The notes beneath the pieces were generated by a model. That model saw only the letters and a program-made list of their open reading frames with translations, did no database searches and was not told where the DNA came from. DNA of 64,000 bases from Litchfieldia salsa (GTDB taxonomy: Bacteria; Bacillota; Bacilli; Bacillales; Bacillaceae_L), in assembly GCF_900104555.1 (NCBI RefSeq), contig NZ_FNJU01000003.1, positions 372,001 through 436,000 on the forward strand, written 5' to 3'. Below are positions 9,447 through 17,782 of the stretch, in pieces (position 1 is the stretch's first letter; the number at the start of each line of letters is the position of its first letter). A program made the translations under genes and the position numbers.

Positions 9447-10829
9447 ATGATGAATCAAACTTTTTCTTTAAATCAAAAAGGATTATTATTCTTTAAAATC
9501 TTAGTTCCAATCTTAATAACTCAGCTTGGATTATTTGCTATGAATTTCTTCGATGTTATGATGTCTGGTCGGGCTAGTGCGAATGACCTTGCAGGTGTAG
9601 CTATCGGATCAAGTCTATGGGTTCCAGTGTTTACAGGATTAAGTGGAATATTATTAGCAATTACACCTATAGTAGCCCATTTAATCGGAGGCAAGAAGAC
9701 GAAAGACGTCCCTCATTCAGTTGTCCAAGGGATTTATTTAGCTATCATCATTTCAATTGTTGTCGTAGGCGTCGGAGCTCTGTTCTTAAACCCTATTTTG
9801 GATTATATGAAACTAGCTCCTGAGGTTGAATATATTGCAAAGCACTATCTAATTGGATTATCCCTTGGTATTATTCCTTTGTTTGTTTATACTGTCCTTC
9901 GCGCTTTTATGGATGCACTCGCTCAAACCAGAATCACGATGATCATTACATTGATAGCATTACCAATCAATGCTTTGTTTAATTATTTACTCATTTTCGG
10001 TAAATTTGGATTCCCGAACTTAGGCGGGGTGGGAGCGGGTTACGCAACTGCTATTACTTACTGGTGTATAACTGCATTTGCAGTTTTAATCATACATAAG
10101 TTAACTCCTTTTAAAACGTATGGTATATTCAGTACTTTACACCGTTTCTCGCTTGCAAGATGGAAAGAAATCTTGAAAATTGGGGTTCCTATCGGTTTTT
10201 CCATTTTCTTTGAAACGAGTATTTTTGCTGCAGTAACCTTACTGATGAGCTCGTTTGATACTGTCACAATTGCATCGCATCAGGCAGCCCTTAATTTTGC
10301 ATCTTTTTTATATATGATACCGTTGAGTGTATCTATGGCTTTAACAATTGTAGTCGGTTATGAAGTTGGTTCAAAACGGTATTATGATGCAAAAGTATAC
10401 AGCTTTATGGGAATTATTGTTGCTGTTATAATCTCAGTCATTAGTTCAGGATTTATCTATTTGTATAAGGTGCAAGTGGCGAGTCTATATACTACTGATT
10501 TGGATGTATTGATTTTAACACAACACTTTTTAATATATGCCATATTTTTCCAACTATCTGATGCAATCCAAGCTCCTATCCAAGGTGCTTTACGTGGTTA
10601 TAAAGATGTTAATGCCACCTTGTATATGTCCTTTATATCCTACTGGATAATTGGATTACCGGCTGGATATGTGCTAGCGACTTTCTCATCATTAGGTGCT
10701 TTCGGATATTGGATTGGACTAATTGCTGGACTTGCAGCTGGCGCCATCTGCTTGTCGATTAGGCTCGTTATTTTACAAAAACGGTACACAGAAAATAATG
10801 CTCTACCAAGTGAAAAAAGAAGAGGATAA
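9447..10829 (+). CDS. yojI: MATE-family multidrug/cation antiporter YojI
   Basis: A 460-residue membrane protein with about 12 predicted transmembrane segments. MATE signatures are MSGRASANDLAGVAIGSS in the N-terminal half and the repeated motif GALRGYKDVNA in the C-terminal half. Close resemblance to B. subtilis YojI (NorM-like) fits the yoj-type neighbourhood. MATE proteins export cationic compounds in exchange for Na+ or H+. Either of the tandem ATGs at 9447 and 9450 could initiate, behind a weak GAGGT. Its promoter region contains a palindrome. Single gene. Confidence 0.9.
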   Translation: MMNQTFSLNQKGLLFFKILVPILITQLGLFAMNFFDVMMSGRASANDLAGVAIGSSLWVPVFTGLSGILLAITPIVAHLIGGKKTKDVPHSVVQGIYLAIIISIVVVGVGALFLNPILDYMKLAPEVEYIAKHYLIGLSLGIIPLFVYTVLRAFMDALAQTRITMIITLIALPINALFNYLLIFGKFGFPNLGGVGAGYATAITYWCITAFAVLIIHKLTPFKTYGIFSTLHRFSLARWKEILKIGVPIGFSIFFETSIFAAVTLLMSSFDTVTIASHQAALNFASFLYMIPLSVSMALTIVVGYEVGSKRYYDAKVYSFMGIIVAVIISVISSGFIYLYKVQVASLYTTDLDVLILTQHFLIYAIFFQLSDAIQAPIQGALRGYKDVNATLYMSFISYWIIGLPAGYVLATFSSLGAFGYWIGLIAGLAAGAICLSIRLVILQKRYTENNALPSEKRRG

Positions 10830-10843
10830 TCCCTCTTCTTTTT
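10813..10843. terminator. Bidirectional terminator after yojI
   Basis: AAAAAAGAAGAGG / CCTCTTCTTTTTT overlaps the yojI stop codon and serves the convergent endonuclease gene as well. Confidence 0.85.
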
Positions 10844-10852
10844 TAAGTCGTA

Positions 10853-11686
10853 TTAACAGTAATCATTATTAATCAATGCTATCTCATCTTTATGTGTAAA
10901 ATCATTTGTTGAGGGTGTTTCTAGCACCATTGGTATACTTTTCACTACCGCAGAATTGATGAATGTTTTCATCTGATGATAGGTAATATGTCCTTTATGA
11001 ATGTTTGCATGTCTGTCCTTCATTGCACCAGTAGGATACATTGAGTTATTTAAATGTACTACTTTTAGATGCTCAAAATAATGAAGTGTGGCTCCTTTTT
11101 CTTCAAGCTCAAGCCAATTTTCTCCGTTCCACACACCACTTGCAAATCCGTGACATGTATCAAAACAAAAGCCTATTTTTTCAGGGTAATCAACTAACTT
11201 TCTGATTTGAACAAGTTCTTCTAGTGTAGTTCCCTCTGGACCACTTTTACCAGCATTATTTTCGATCAAAAGTAAGCAATTCCCATTCCATTTACTACAA
11301 ACTTGGTTGAGTGTTTCAATCATTCGCAAATACCCTTCAAGAGGATCTTTCGTGGTTTTTAAGACCCCAAAATGGACAACTACACCAAATGAGTTACAAG
11401 CTTCCGCAATTTCTAAATCATTTAGTAATGACAAAACTACATGCTCTCTCTCTTCACCCACAACAGACAAATTGGTCGGATATGGGGTATGGGCAACACT
11501 ATCGATGTTATGTTTCTTACAAAACTCAGCACAAGCACTTGTGTCTGACTTATCATAGGCCTTTACAGACAAACTTCTTGGATTTTTCGGAAAATACTGA
11601 TAAATACCCGCCCCTATACTCTTCGCAGTGACTGCAGCTTGATAGTAACCATTTCGTATGCTTAAATGTGCACCTATTCTCATCAT
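10853..11686 (-). CDS. Endonuclease IV-family apurinic endonuclease (Nfo paralogue)
   Basis: A 277-residue TIM-barrel protein. The nine Nfo metal-ligand positions all appear to be kept: SVAHTPY, VVVHFG, LLLIENNAG, CFDTCHGF, VVHLNNS, KDRHANIHKG and VLETPS. Endonuclease IV incises 5' to abasic sites in base-excision repair using three zinc ions. The N-terminal sequence (IYQYFPKNPRS) differs from the B. subtilis Nfo (YqfS) I remember, so this may be a second, divergent member. A Fpg-like glycosylase gene is 4 kb away. Tandem ATGs at 11686 and 11683 leave the start ambiguous by one codon. Confidence 0.85.
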   Translation of the reverse strand: MMRIGAHLSIRNGYYQAAVTAKSIGAGIYQYFPKNPRSLSVKAYDKSDTSACAEFCKKHNIDSVAHTPYPTNLSVVGEEREHVVLSLLNDLEIAEACNSFGVVVHFGVLKTTKDPLEGYLRMIETLNQVCSKWNGNCLLLIENNAGKSGPEGTTLEELVQIRKLVDYPEKIGFCFDTCHGFASGVWNGENWLELEEKGATLHYFEHLKVVHLNNSMYPTGAMKDRHANIHKGHITYHQMKTFINSAVVKSIPMVLETPSTNDFTHKDEIALINNDYC

Positions 11687-11713
11687 CTCACCAACTTCTA
11701 AGCTTATGTAATC

Positions 11714-12346
11714 TTATCTATGTTGAATAGTTCTTTTATTCATCCATCTTCGATAATTTAAAAATACAATGAATAGAAATAAACTGTAAATTAATAGCGC
11801 TAAGATAATCATCTTATAAGAAAGCAATACTTGATTTCCAATATAAGCATACAGAATCATAGATGGAATTTTACCAATCATTGTTGCTAATACATAAATA
11901 CCTATATGGATTCTACTTATTCCTGAATATATTGTAATAACTGGGGGTGGTAAGATAGGTATAAGACGAGCAAAAAGAAGAGTAATAAATGCGTTCTCCT
12001 TAATTAAGATGTGTAAATTCACAAGCTTTGGGTATTTTGCTAGATATATTTCAATTGATGATTTCACCGAGTACTTGGCAATCAAATAAATCATTAGAGC
12101 ACCTGATACCGAACCTACCCAATTAACTAATGAACCTAATACTAGACCGTATTTTGCCCCCATAAGTCCGGCAAACAACGTAAAAGGTATTATCGGAAAG
12201 ATAGAAAGAAGGATAGAAATGAAAAACATCCACGCTAATTGTTCATAAGTACTATGATTAATCCAATCAAGAAATTCATTATAATACTGTTTGAGTAATA
12301 AAAATAATCCGAAATACAGAATAACAATGAATATCCACTTTTTCAT
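11714..12346 (-). CDS. VTT-domain (TVP38/TMEM64 family) membrane protein
   Basis: A 210-residue integral membrane protein with about six hydrophobic segments. The VTT/SNARE-associated core shows as FTLFAGLMGAKYG and the reentrant-loop motif FARLIPILPPPVITIYSGI. B. subtilis YtxB is of this type. Family members are thought to act as lipid scramblases or transporters; no specific substrate can be given. It lies upstream in direction of the Nfo paralogue with only a 27-bp gap, so the two may be cotranscribed. Confidence 0.83.
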   Translation of the reverse strand: MKKWIFIVILYFGLFLLLKQYYNEFLDWINHSTYEQLAWMFFISILLSIFPIIPFTLFAGLMGAKYGLVLGSLVNWVGSVSGALMIYLIAKYSVKSSIEIYLAKYPKLVNLHILIKENAFITLLFARLIPILPPPVITIYSGISRIHIGIYVLATMIGKIPSMILYAYIGNQVLLSYKMIILALLIYSLFLFIVFLNYRRWMNKRTIQHR

Positions 12347-12422
12347 CTCTCTACCTCATGTATATATAATTAGTTATTAGTATCCCAAAATTATTAATAT
12401 TTATTTATTTTAGGGTCAATAA

Positions 12423-12451
12423 AAAAGAGCGATATATTGAATCGCTCTTTT
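12423..12451 (-). terminator. Terminator of the small membrane protein gene
   Basis: AAAAGAGCGAT / ATCGCTCTTTT is followed by a T-run on the minus strand. Confidence 0.8.
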
Positions 12452-12471
12452 GGCTCAAATACAGGATTTAA

Positions 12472-12657
12472 TTAATTGAAATACGAAAATAAGTGAAATG
12501 TACGCCAAATTAACATTAAAGAGATACCACTTATAAAAGAAACGCTAAAGATTTTTATATGTTTTTTATGAGCTTCCTTTAGCATCGAATAGGCAACTGA
12601 AAAACCAACGATTAAAATTAGTATAACTGAGATTTCCATATATAAGTTCATCTTCAT
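12472..12657 (-). CDS. Small two-helix membrane protein, unknown function
   Basis: A 61-residue protein with two hydrophobic segments (about residues 7-25 and 38-55) separated by a basic loop KEAHKKHIK. GAGGGGG lies seven bases before the ATG, which supports translation. No family recognised. It is followed by its own terminator. Confidence 0.65.
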   Translation of the reverse strand: MKMNLYMEISVILILIVGFSVAYSMLKEAHKKHIKIFSVSFISGISLMLIWRTFHLFSYFN

Positions 12658-12763
12658 AAAAATACCCCCTCGGTATTAGAATCCTATCCTGAGATATTTT
12701 AATGAGCCAAATGTTACAATAATAGATTATATAAGAAAACCAACTACAAGTTCAAGTAAATAT

Positions 12764-13033
12764 TTAACCATTTTGTGTCTTTTCTAAGAGATTAATATAA
12801 ATCTGAATGAGAGCGGATTTATCTTTGTCTTCTATTATTGATTCATTTATTCTTTTTATTGCAAGGTAAAACTTTTCTAGAGGTTGTTTACGAACCCTTG
12901 GATGGGTTAATTCATCCCTTAAATCTCGTTCAATCGTTAGGAATAGAATCGCTTGACTATCATTACCAACAAGTGCCCTATTATTCCATAATTTCTTATA
13001 TTCAAAAAGCAGACGATCATAATTCCTACCCAA
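12764..13033 (-). CDS. Small hypothetical cytoplasmic protein
   Basis: An 89-residue, mostly helical, basic protein without membrane segment or known motif. The start is TTG (13033), seven bases after a perfect GGAGG. It lies downstream of the TerC gene, separated from it by a perfect inverted repeat, so readthrough expression is possible. Not recognised. Confidence 0.65.
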   Translation of the reverse strand: MGRNYDRLLFEYKKLWNNRALVGNDSQAILFLTIERDLRDELTHPRVRKQPLEKFYLAIKRINESIIEDKDKSALIQIYINLLEKTQNG

Positions 13034-13054
13034 AGCACTTCCTCCAAACTAACA

Positions 13055-13080
13055 TTAAGGGATACAGTTGTATCCCTTAA
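13055..13080 (-). terminator. Perfect 12-bp inverted repeat at the end of the TerC gene
   Basis: TTAAGGGATACA / TGTATCCCTTAA is separated by two bases and overlaps the TerC stop codon. It lacks a clear T-tract, so partial termination, mRNA 3'-end protection or a protein site are all possible. Confidence 0.5.
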
Positions 13081-13901
13081 CGCTGTTTAAGTAATTCCTC
13101 TTCTCTCTTTAGTGCTTCTTCAGTTTCCTCGCTTGTAGGAAGTGGTCCTTGATCTTTACTAAGGAACCAACCACCGATAGCAATAGAAACTAAAACAATC
13201 CAGAAAGTAATTTTCCATGCTGGGAGCTTTGGAAATCCTTCATACAAAATACCTAATGAAGGATGTGCTAGTGTATACACCGCTAACTTAACTCCTACCC
13301 AACCAACAATTAAAAATGCTGCCGTTTCTAATCCTGGCTTTCTGTGTAGCAATTTCACAAAATAGGTCGCTGCAAAACGCATAATTATTAAACCGATTAT
13401 TCCTCCTGTCAGTATGACCAAAAAGTGTCCACCGTTCATCCCACCTATGTTTGGAATAGGCGCATATGGTAAAGTTACTGCCAGTGCTACAGCAGCTAAG
13501 ATAGAATCGACTGCAAACGCAATGTCTGCTAATTCAACTTTTAAGACTGTCATCCAAAATCCTGATTGTTTTTTATTCGTACCTATAGCTTCATCATGAT
13601 GTGAATCTTTCTTTAAAACAAACTTTTTTATGATATGATTTAATGAGATGAAAATAAGATAAACTGCTCCGATGGCTTGTACTTGCCATACATCAACTAA
13701 AAATGAAATGACAAATAATGAACCAAATCTAAAGACAAAAGCGCCTGCTAGTCCATAAAATAATGCTTTTTTTCTTTGGTCGTCAGGTAAGTGCTTAACC
13801 ATAATCGCCATAACTAAAGCATTGTCAGCTGCTAGCATTCCTTCAAGTGCAATAAGGACTAAAAGAACCCATCCATATTCCAGCAACATTCCAACATCCA
13901 C
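13077..13901 (-). CDS. TerC-family membrane protein (probable Mn2+ exporter, MeeF/MeeY-like)
   Basis: 274 residues with about seven transmembrane segments. The TerC signatures are LEGMLAADNALVMAIMV near residue 19 and VELADIAFAVDSILAAVA near residue 123; both acidic clusters are kept. In B. subtilis the homologues YceF (MeeF) and YkoY (MeeY) export manganese to metalate secreted enzymes. The same role is inferred here. The charged tail after residue 250 is unremarkable. A good AAGGAGG ribosome site is present. The 90-bp upstream region is too short for the yybP-ykoY riboswitch that often controls this family. Confidence 0.85.
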   Translation of the reverse strand: MDVGMLLEYGWVLLVLIALEGMLAADNALVMAIMVKHLPDDQRKKALFYGLAGAFVFRFGSLFVISFLVDVWQVQAIGAVYLIFISLNHIIKKFVLKKDSHHDEAIGTNKKQSGFWMTVLKVELADIAFAVDSILAAVALAVTLPYAPIPNIGGMNGGHFLVILTGGIIGLIIMRFAATYFVKLLHRKPGLETAAFLIVGWVGVKLAVYTLAHPSLGILYEGFPKLPAWKITFWIVLVSIAIGGWFLSKDQGPLPTSEETEEALKREEELLKQR

Positions 13902-13956
13902 AAGAAAACCTCCTTATCATGCTTTTCTTATCTTTTACAATTTATAAAATAAAATA

Positions 13957-13980
13957 ACCTTTATCATACAAGATAAAGGT
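13957..13980 (-). terminator. Terminator of the yojF-bshB2 operon
   Basis: ACCTTTATC / GATAAAGGT is followed by TATTTTATTTT on the minus strand. Confidence 0.75.
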
Positions 13981-13989
13981 AGTAAAAAT

Positions 13990-14646
13990 TTACTTATAGA
14001 TATAATATCCTTCCTCCATCAACCACTTTAAAGCTTCATCATTTATATCATGAATCTTATCATTTAAACTTTTAATCAAACCTTCAGTTTGAGACTTGTG
14101 CGCAGCAATTGCTGCGATTTTTGTACTAAAAACCTCAGAAACGTCAAATACGATGTCTGGTTCTCCTAAGTCCTTAACTGTATCTTTTGAAAAAGCTTTA
14201 CAATAGATTGGAGGTCTGCGATCTTTTGGTAGACGATGAACAGCGTTTATTGTTGCTTCCCCACATGCATCATGATCAGGATGTACAGCATAACCTGGAT
14301 AGAAGGTAATAACTAGTGAAGGGTTTATTTCATTTATAATTTCTTCAATTCGATTTGACAAGTTCTCAAGGTCTTCAAATTCCAACGTTTTATCACGAAG
14401 GCCTAATAACCTTAAGTCCTTAATACCTAATACATCACATGCGTCTTGTAGTTCTTTACGTCTGATTGCGGGAAGAGTTTCTCTGTTAGCAAAAAAAGGT
14501 TTTCCCATGTTCCTACCCATTTCACCTAATGTAGCACATGCATATGTAATAGGTATTCCCTCTTGTGTCTTTAAGGCAAGTAAACCCGCTGTACCAAATG
14601 CTTCATCATCTGGATGAGGAAATACAACTAGTATATGTTCTTTCAT
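13990..14646 (-). CDS. bshB2: Bacillithiol biosynthesis deacetylase BshB2
   Basis: A 218-residue LmbE-like zinc deacetylase. The metal-binding motif PHPDDEAFG is at about residues 10-18 and HPDHDACGEA is near 123, with the third ligand in this second motif. BshB enzymes convert GlcNAc-malate to GlcN-malate in bacillithiol synthesis. BshB2 (YojG) is the secondary enzyme and also has bacillithiol-conjugate amidase-like relatives. The ATG at 14646 was preferred over that at 14652 because AAGGGAG lies seven to eight bases upstream of it. It is 14 bp downstream of yojF, as in B. subtilis. Confidence 0.92.
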   Translation of the reverse strand: MKEHILVVFPHPDDEAFGTAGLLALKTQEGIPITYACATLGEMGRNMGKPFFANRETLPAIRRKELQDACDVLGIKDLRLLGLRDKTLEFEDLENLSNRIEEIINEINPSLVITFYPGYAVHPDHDACGEATINAVHRLPKDRRPPIYCKAFSKDTVKDLGEPDIVFDVSEVFSTKIAAIAAHKSQTEGLIKSLNDKIHDINDEALKWLMEEGYYIYK

Positions 14647-14660
14647 TTTCATTCTCCCTT

Positions 14661-15005
14661 TCAGAATGGATTTTTACTCAATTGTAAAGCGACTGCAAGG
14701 CGACCCTCTGAATCATGTCCTGCCAATAGAAGTCTTCCATCTTCATCAACATGGTAGTCGGTAAGACCCTCTGCATAAACCCACCCTAATTCAGTCTTAA
14801 GACCCACTCTATATGGTCCTATACCTGTTATTTTCCCTAAAGAAAATTTAATAATCGTGTTCCTTATATATGCTCCAACGTTCATTTTTGTTTCATCATT
14901 ATGTGCAGCATATGCACCATTTGTTGTTTCTAAATGAAGGTATAGTTCTTCATTTATTCGTTCGTCAAGACAGGTTTGTACATCATTAATCATAATAGTT
15001 TTCAA
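14661..15005 (-). CDS. yojF: YojF family protein (DUF1806)
   Basis: A 114-residue protein that matches the YojF family of bacilli, with the strongly conserved LHLETTNGAYA and LLAGHDSEGRLAVALQLS stretches. Function is unknown. Constant linkage to bshB2 suggests a role related to bacillithiol or its conjugates. The TTG at 15005 (eight bases after TGGAGG) is preferred to the ATG at 15020, which overlaps the ribosome site. First gene of a two-gene operon. Confidence 0.88.
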   Translation of the reverse strand: MKTIMINDVQTCLDERINEELYLHLETTNGAYAAHNDETKMNVGAYIRNTIIKFSLGKITGIGPYRVGLKTELGWVYAEGLTDYHVDEDGRLLLAGHDSEGRLAVALQLSKNPF

Positions 15006-15165
15006 TAGTCTTGCCTCCATTTACATTGTTCTTTAACCAATTCTATAGTTTTTAGCGAAAAACTGCTACGAAAAGAACTTGAAAGTCAAAAAATTTTTCT
15101 AGTATTGTATATTCTGTCCAGTTAAGGTAAAAGTAAAGGTAATTATTAGTAATGGAGGTAGAAAT

Positions 15166-15393
15166 ATGGAACTTAAACAAAATATGGAGTTTGAACTAAC
15201 CAAAAAGTTCATCCCAAACTTTTGTAATGCAAAAACATTAAAAGTGATTGATTTTAATGATTCAACTGTAAGAATTGAAATGGAGGATGCAAGAAGTCGA
15301 GGTGTTTTCCCGAGATTACAGTTTTTATCATTAATTCGCACTGGTGCATTAATCATACCAACAGTCATAATTGAACAAGAAGATACCGCCTGA
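15166..15393 (+). CDS. Small hypothetical protein, 75 residues
   Basis: Begins MELKQNMEFELTKKF behind an excellent ATGGAGGTAGAAAT ribosome site and ends at a strong terminator, so the unit looks real. It is soluble with alternating hydrophobic strands and a basic stretch DARSRGVFPR. No family recognised. The overlapping minus-strand ORF at 15099-15368 is judged a shadow. TTGAAA at 15079 and TATTGT at 15103 could form a promoter with an 18-bp spacer. Confidence 0.7.
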   Translation: MELKQNMEFELTKKFIPNFCNAKTLKVIDFNDSTVRIEMEDARSRGVFPRLQFLSLIRTGALIIPTVIIEQEDTA

Positions 15394-15412
15394 AACTAAA
15401 ATTTTTATTATT

Positions 15413-15485
15413 AAAAAGAGATGACAATCTGCAAATTACTGATTTTAGATGAAATCAGTAAAATTAAGAAAGTCATCCCTTTTTT
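15413..15485. terminator. Two-tier hairpin, bidirectional terminator
   Basis: The outer stem AAAAAGAGATGAC / GTCATCCCTTTTTT encloses an inner 10-bp stem TTACTGATTT / AAATCAGTAA. It is T-rich on both exits, so it serves the plus gene at 15166 and the minus gene at 15551. Confidence 0.75.
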
Positions 15486-15550
15486 ACTTGTTTGTTATGC
15501 TTTTATGTATAAAGCGCTTAACATGATGGGCTTAAGAATAACAAATTGTC

Positions 15551-15817
15551 TTATTCCCCAAGACCCTCAGATTTTAAAACACCCTCTAATGCTACAAGTG
15601 CATCATCTGAATCATTGCCTTCAGCAGTGATCACAATATTAGATCCTTTAGGGACACCCAAAGACATAACACCCATAATTGATTTTAAATTCACAGTTCT
15701 ACCATTAAATGTTAAAGAAATATCTGATTGAAATTGCCCAGCCTTATTAACTAACATAGTAGCCGGTCTAGCGTGTAAGCCAGAATCACTAATTATCTTA
15801 AATGTTTTTTCAGCCAT
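15551..15817 (-). CDS. ptsH: Phosphocarrier protein HPr, orphan copy without ptsI
   Basis: 88 residues, the exact length of Bacillus HPr. The active-site His15 is in SGLHARPAT and the HPr kinase/phosphorylase site Ser46 is in [12 protein letters not shown]. The C-terminus KSEGLGE is also HPr-like. His15 separates it from Crh, which has Gln there. HPr relays phosphate from enzyme I to PTS permeases and, as HPr-Ser-P, acts with CcpA. In B. subtilis ptsH precedes ptsI; here there is no ptsI, and the gene sits between terminators with its own AGAGG site. It may be the main or a second HPr. Confidence 0.93.
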   Translation of the reverse strand: MAEKTFKIISDSGLHARPATMLVNKAGQFQSDISLTFNGRTVNLKSIMGVMSLGVPKGSNIVITAEGNDSDDALVALEGVLKSEGLGE

Positions 15818-15897
15818 ATTGATTCCTCTTTTCTTTTTTTATATTCTACTTAATATTACGAAATAAACAACTTATTAAGCAAGTATATTCTTTATTT

Positions 15898-16710
15898 TTA
15901 TTTTTGGCAATTAGAACAATAATATGTCTTTTTTGACGATATACTTTCTTTAATGATTAATACTCCGCACCTCTCACAGTTTTCACCATTCCGGTCATAT
16001 ACTTTGCATAAAGAATTATAGCCACCAGTGAGTTGGTCACCTGTAAATAAAGGTAATTCTATATATCCTCCAGAATCAATAGCGAAATTTAGAACATTTT
16101 TTATTGACGAAAATAATCGATTCGTTTCCTCATCACTTAATTCATTAAGCTTTCTAGTAGGTAATAATCGTGCCTCAAAACATATTTCGTCTGTATAACA
16201 ATTACCAATTCCTGCTAGAAATGCCTGATTTTGCAGCGTAGTTTTTAATATCCCTCTTCTTTGTCTTGTTAAACCTGTAAATTCATTAATTGTGAATTGA
16301 GGTGATAATGGATTGGGACCTAATTTATCTAGAAGTTCATTTATTTCCTTATATGAATGTAAATGTAAATATCCAAGACGCAAACCAATAAAGCTTAAAT
16401 GTTCTTCATTAAAATGAATGATTATTTGTTTTGTTCGAGCAGGACTATCATCTTCTGTCTTTCCAACATACATAAGTCCACCTAACATGAGATGCAAAAG
16501 AAAGCACTTGCCGCTGTCTAAATGGAAAATCAAATACTTTCCTCTTCGCTCAATGCTATTTATTTTTCTATTTAGTACTTCTTGTGTGAATAAGCTTGGT
16601 TCTACATTAATTGATTTTTCCCGATTAATCAAAACCTTAGTTATTTGTTTATTAATTACTCTTTCCGACAATAATTTTTTATATGTTTCCATTTCTGGGA
16701 GTTCTGGCAT
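15898..16710 (-). CDS. Fpg/Nei-family DNA glycosylase (MutM-like)
   Basis: 270 residues with the Fpg architecture. N-terminal MPELPEMETY gives the catalytic Pro2 and Glu3, RRGKYLIFHL carries the conserved Lys, and an H2TH region follows. The C-terminal zinc finger is CERCG...CSNCQK. The enzyme excises oxidised bases and cleaves abasic sites. Two features are unusual: the H2TH/lesion segment is divergent, and the finger Arg that contacts DNA in Fpg appears replaced by Lys in SSKKTYYC. The start at 16710 follows TGGAGG and is dictated by Pro2. It may be a second glycosylase beside a canonical mutM elsewhere. Confidence 0.88.
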   Translation of the reverse strand: MPELPEMETYKKLLSERVINKQITKVLINREKSINVEPSLFTQEVLNRKINSIERRGKYLIFHLDSGKCFLLHLMLGGLMYVGKTEDDSPARTKQIIIHFNEEHLSFIGLRLGYLHLHSYKEINELLDKLGPNPLSPQFTINEFTGLTRQRRGILKTTLQNQAFLAGIGNCYTDEICFEARLLPTRKLNELSDEETNRLFSSIKNVLNFAIDSGGYIELPLFTGDQLTGGYNSLCKVYDRNGENCERCGVLIIKESISSKKTYYCSNCQK

Positions 16711-16846
16711 TAGCACACCTCCATTTATCTTTATCATAAACAAAATTTTTTTTATCATGTACTAATCTTTTTGGCTTCTCTGTGAAAATAGTCACTTACC
16801 ACTATTTATTGAGGTGTTATGATTACAGTAGAAGGAGTTGAATCAT

Positions 16847-17395
16847 ATGCTTTCAGCAATCATTCATTGTAAGAACATGTCTAATATCGATGTTCACTTG
16901 CAAACATTAGAACACGTGACCATAAAGAAAAAAGATATATATTCAATAAATAATTATAAAAGCCAAGAAATATCAACTATAGAGCTGTTAAATAATGATT
17001 TGACCTTTTTATTTTCTGAAAGCTTATCATTTGAAGAATATATGCTTATCCACCAAGTTGTACATCAAATCAGTATGATTAGTGAAGGTGAAATAGATGA
17101 TCAGAATAGTTTACTTGGCTTTCTAGAAAATCAATCACCAGTCTATATTTATAACAATTGGAATGAGTGGATCGTTTTTATTAACAAAGCAAAGTATCGT
17201 ACTTTAGAGGGTAATAATGTCAGTATTTTAAATAAAGAAAATGAAGAAATTTCATCTGGCTTGTTGGTGGACTATAAATTTGAACTATCAGAAACGGGCC
17301 AATTTCACATTAATGAGTGTACATTAATAACCTTATTTGGTGAAAAAACATTTAAAGATGATCATCTTATTATCTTTCCAAGTGAGCGTTGGTGA
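16847..17395 (+). CDS. Hypothetical protein, 182 residues
   Basis: A soluble protein that begins MLSAIIHCKNMSNI and shows alternating strands and helices, with a Trp-rich stretch NNWNEWIVFI near residue 100. No transmembrane segment, signal or catalytic motif. The ATG at 16847 is preferred because GAAGGAG is nine bases upstream, while the TTG at 16838 touches the ribosome site. It is divergent from the Fpg-like gene and ends at a shared terminator. Not recognised. Confidence 0.65.
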   Translation: MLSAIIHCKNMSNIDVHLQTLEHVTIKKKDIYSINNYKSQEISTIELLNNDLTFLFSESLSFEEYMLIHQVVHQISMISEGEIDDQNSLLGFLENQSPVYIYNNWNEWIVFINKAKYRTLEGNNVSILNKENEEISSGLLVDYKFELSETGQFHINECTLITLFGEKTFKDDHLIIFPSERW

Positions 17396-17403
17396 GTAAA
17401 TGT

Positions 17404-17439
17404 AAAGAGAGGATTAGGAGCTTTCCCTTTCCTCTCTTT
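17404..17439. terminator. Bidirectional terminator
   Basis: AAAGAGAGGA / TCCTCTCTTT with a 16-base loop lies between convergent genes. Confidence 0.7.
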
Positions 17440-17440
17440 C

Positions 17441-17680
17441 TTACATCAAACGACTGATTTCATCTATTAGCTGCCTGGTCCGCTTTGCGTTTCCTTCAGC
17501 AAAGTTACGAAGTCTTAGTTTTAAATCTTCATTATCATGTATACGTTCTGCTGTTATTAGATAGCTCCTCATTAACTCCGTTTCAGTTTCACAAGACATT
17601 TTTAAAAAGTTCTTCAAAGGATCATCAGACAATACATCTTCTCGTTGATCATCTCTGTCATAGTCCATTTCATGATTCAT
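17441..17680 (-). CDS. Small acidic helical hypothetical protein
   Basis: 79 residues. The N-terminus is acidic (MDYDRDDQREDVLSDD) and the rest forms two amphipathic helices, including MSCETETELMRSYLITAERI. Translation from the ATG at 17680 follows AAAGGAGTGG; the longer reading has no ribosome site. The helical pattern resembles a short four-helix or ferritin-like fragment, but I cannot assign a family. It is downstream of the Mo-oxidoreductase operon terminator. Confidence 0.6.
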   Translation of the reverse strand: MNHEMDYDRDDQREDVLSDDPLKNFLKMSCETETELMRSYLITAERIHDNEDLKLRLRNFAEGNAKRTRQLIDEISRLM

Positions 17681-17743
17681 GCTACCACTCCTTTTTATTG
17701 ATATCATAAGCTTGTCTTAAGTATATATACCTTTTTATATAAA

Positions 17744-17773
17744 AAGCTGTTCACTTTTTAAAAGGAACAACTT
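17744..17773 (-). terminator. Terminator of the molybdopterin oxidoreductase operon
   Basis: On the minus strand AAGTTGTTC / GAACAGCTT (one G-T pair) is followed by TTTTTATATAAAAAGG, just after the last operon gene. Confidence 0.65.
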
Positions 17774-17782
17774 ATGGTAATG

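Noticed and set aside
13902-13989. yybP-ykoY manganese riboswitch before the TerC gene
   Set aside because: The intergenic space is under 90 bp and is taken up by a terminator and the ribosome site; no riboswitch core is visible.
15099-15368. Minus-strand ORF of 89 residues opposite the small gene at 15166
   Set aside because: No ribosome site. The plus-strand frame has an excellent one and a terminator, so the minus frame is a shadow.
15500-15525. Possible CcpA cre site (ATAAAGCGCTTAAC) near the orphan HPr gene
   Set aside because: Only the core matches. The outer T-G and C-A positions fail, and it lies downstream of the ptsH stop codon.
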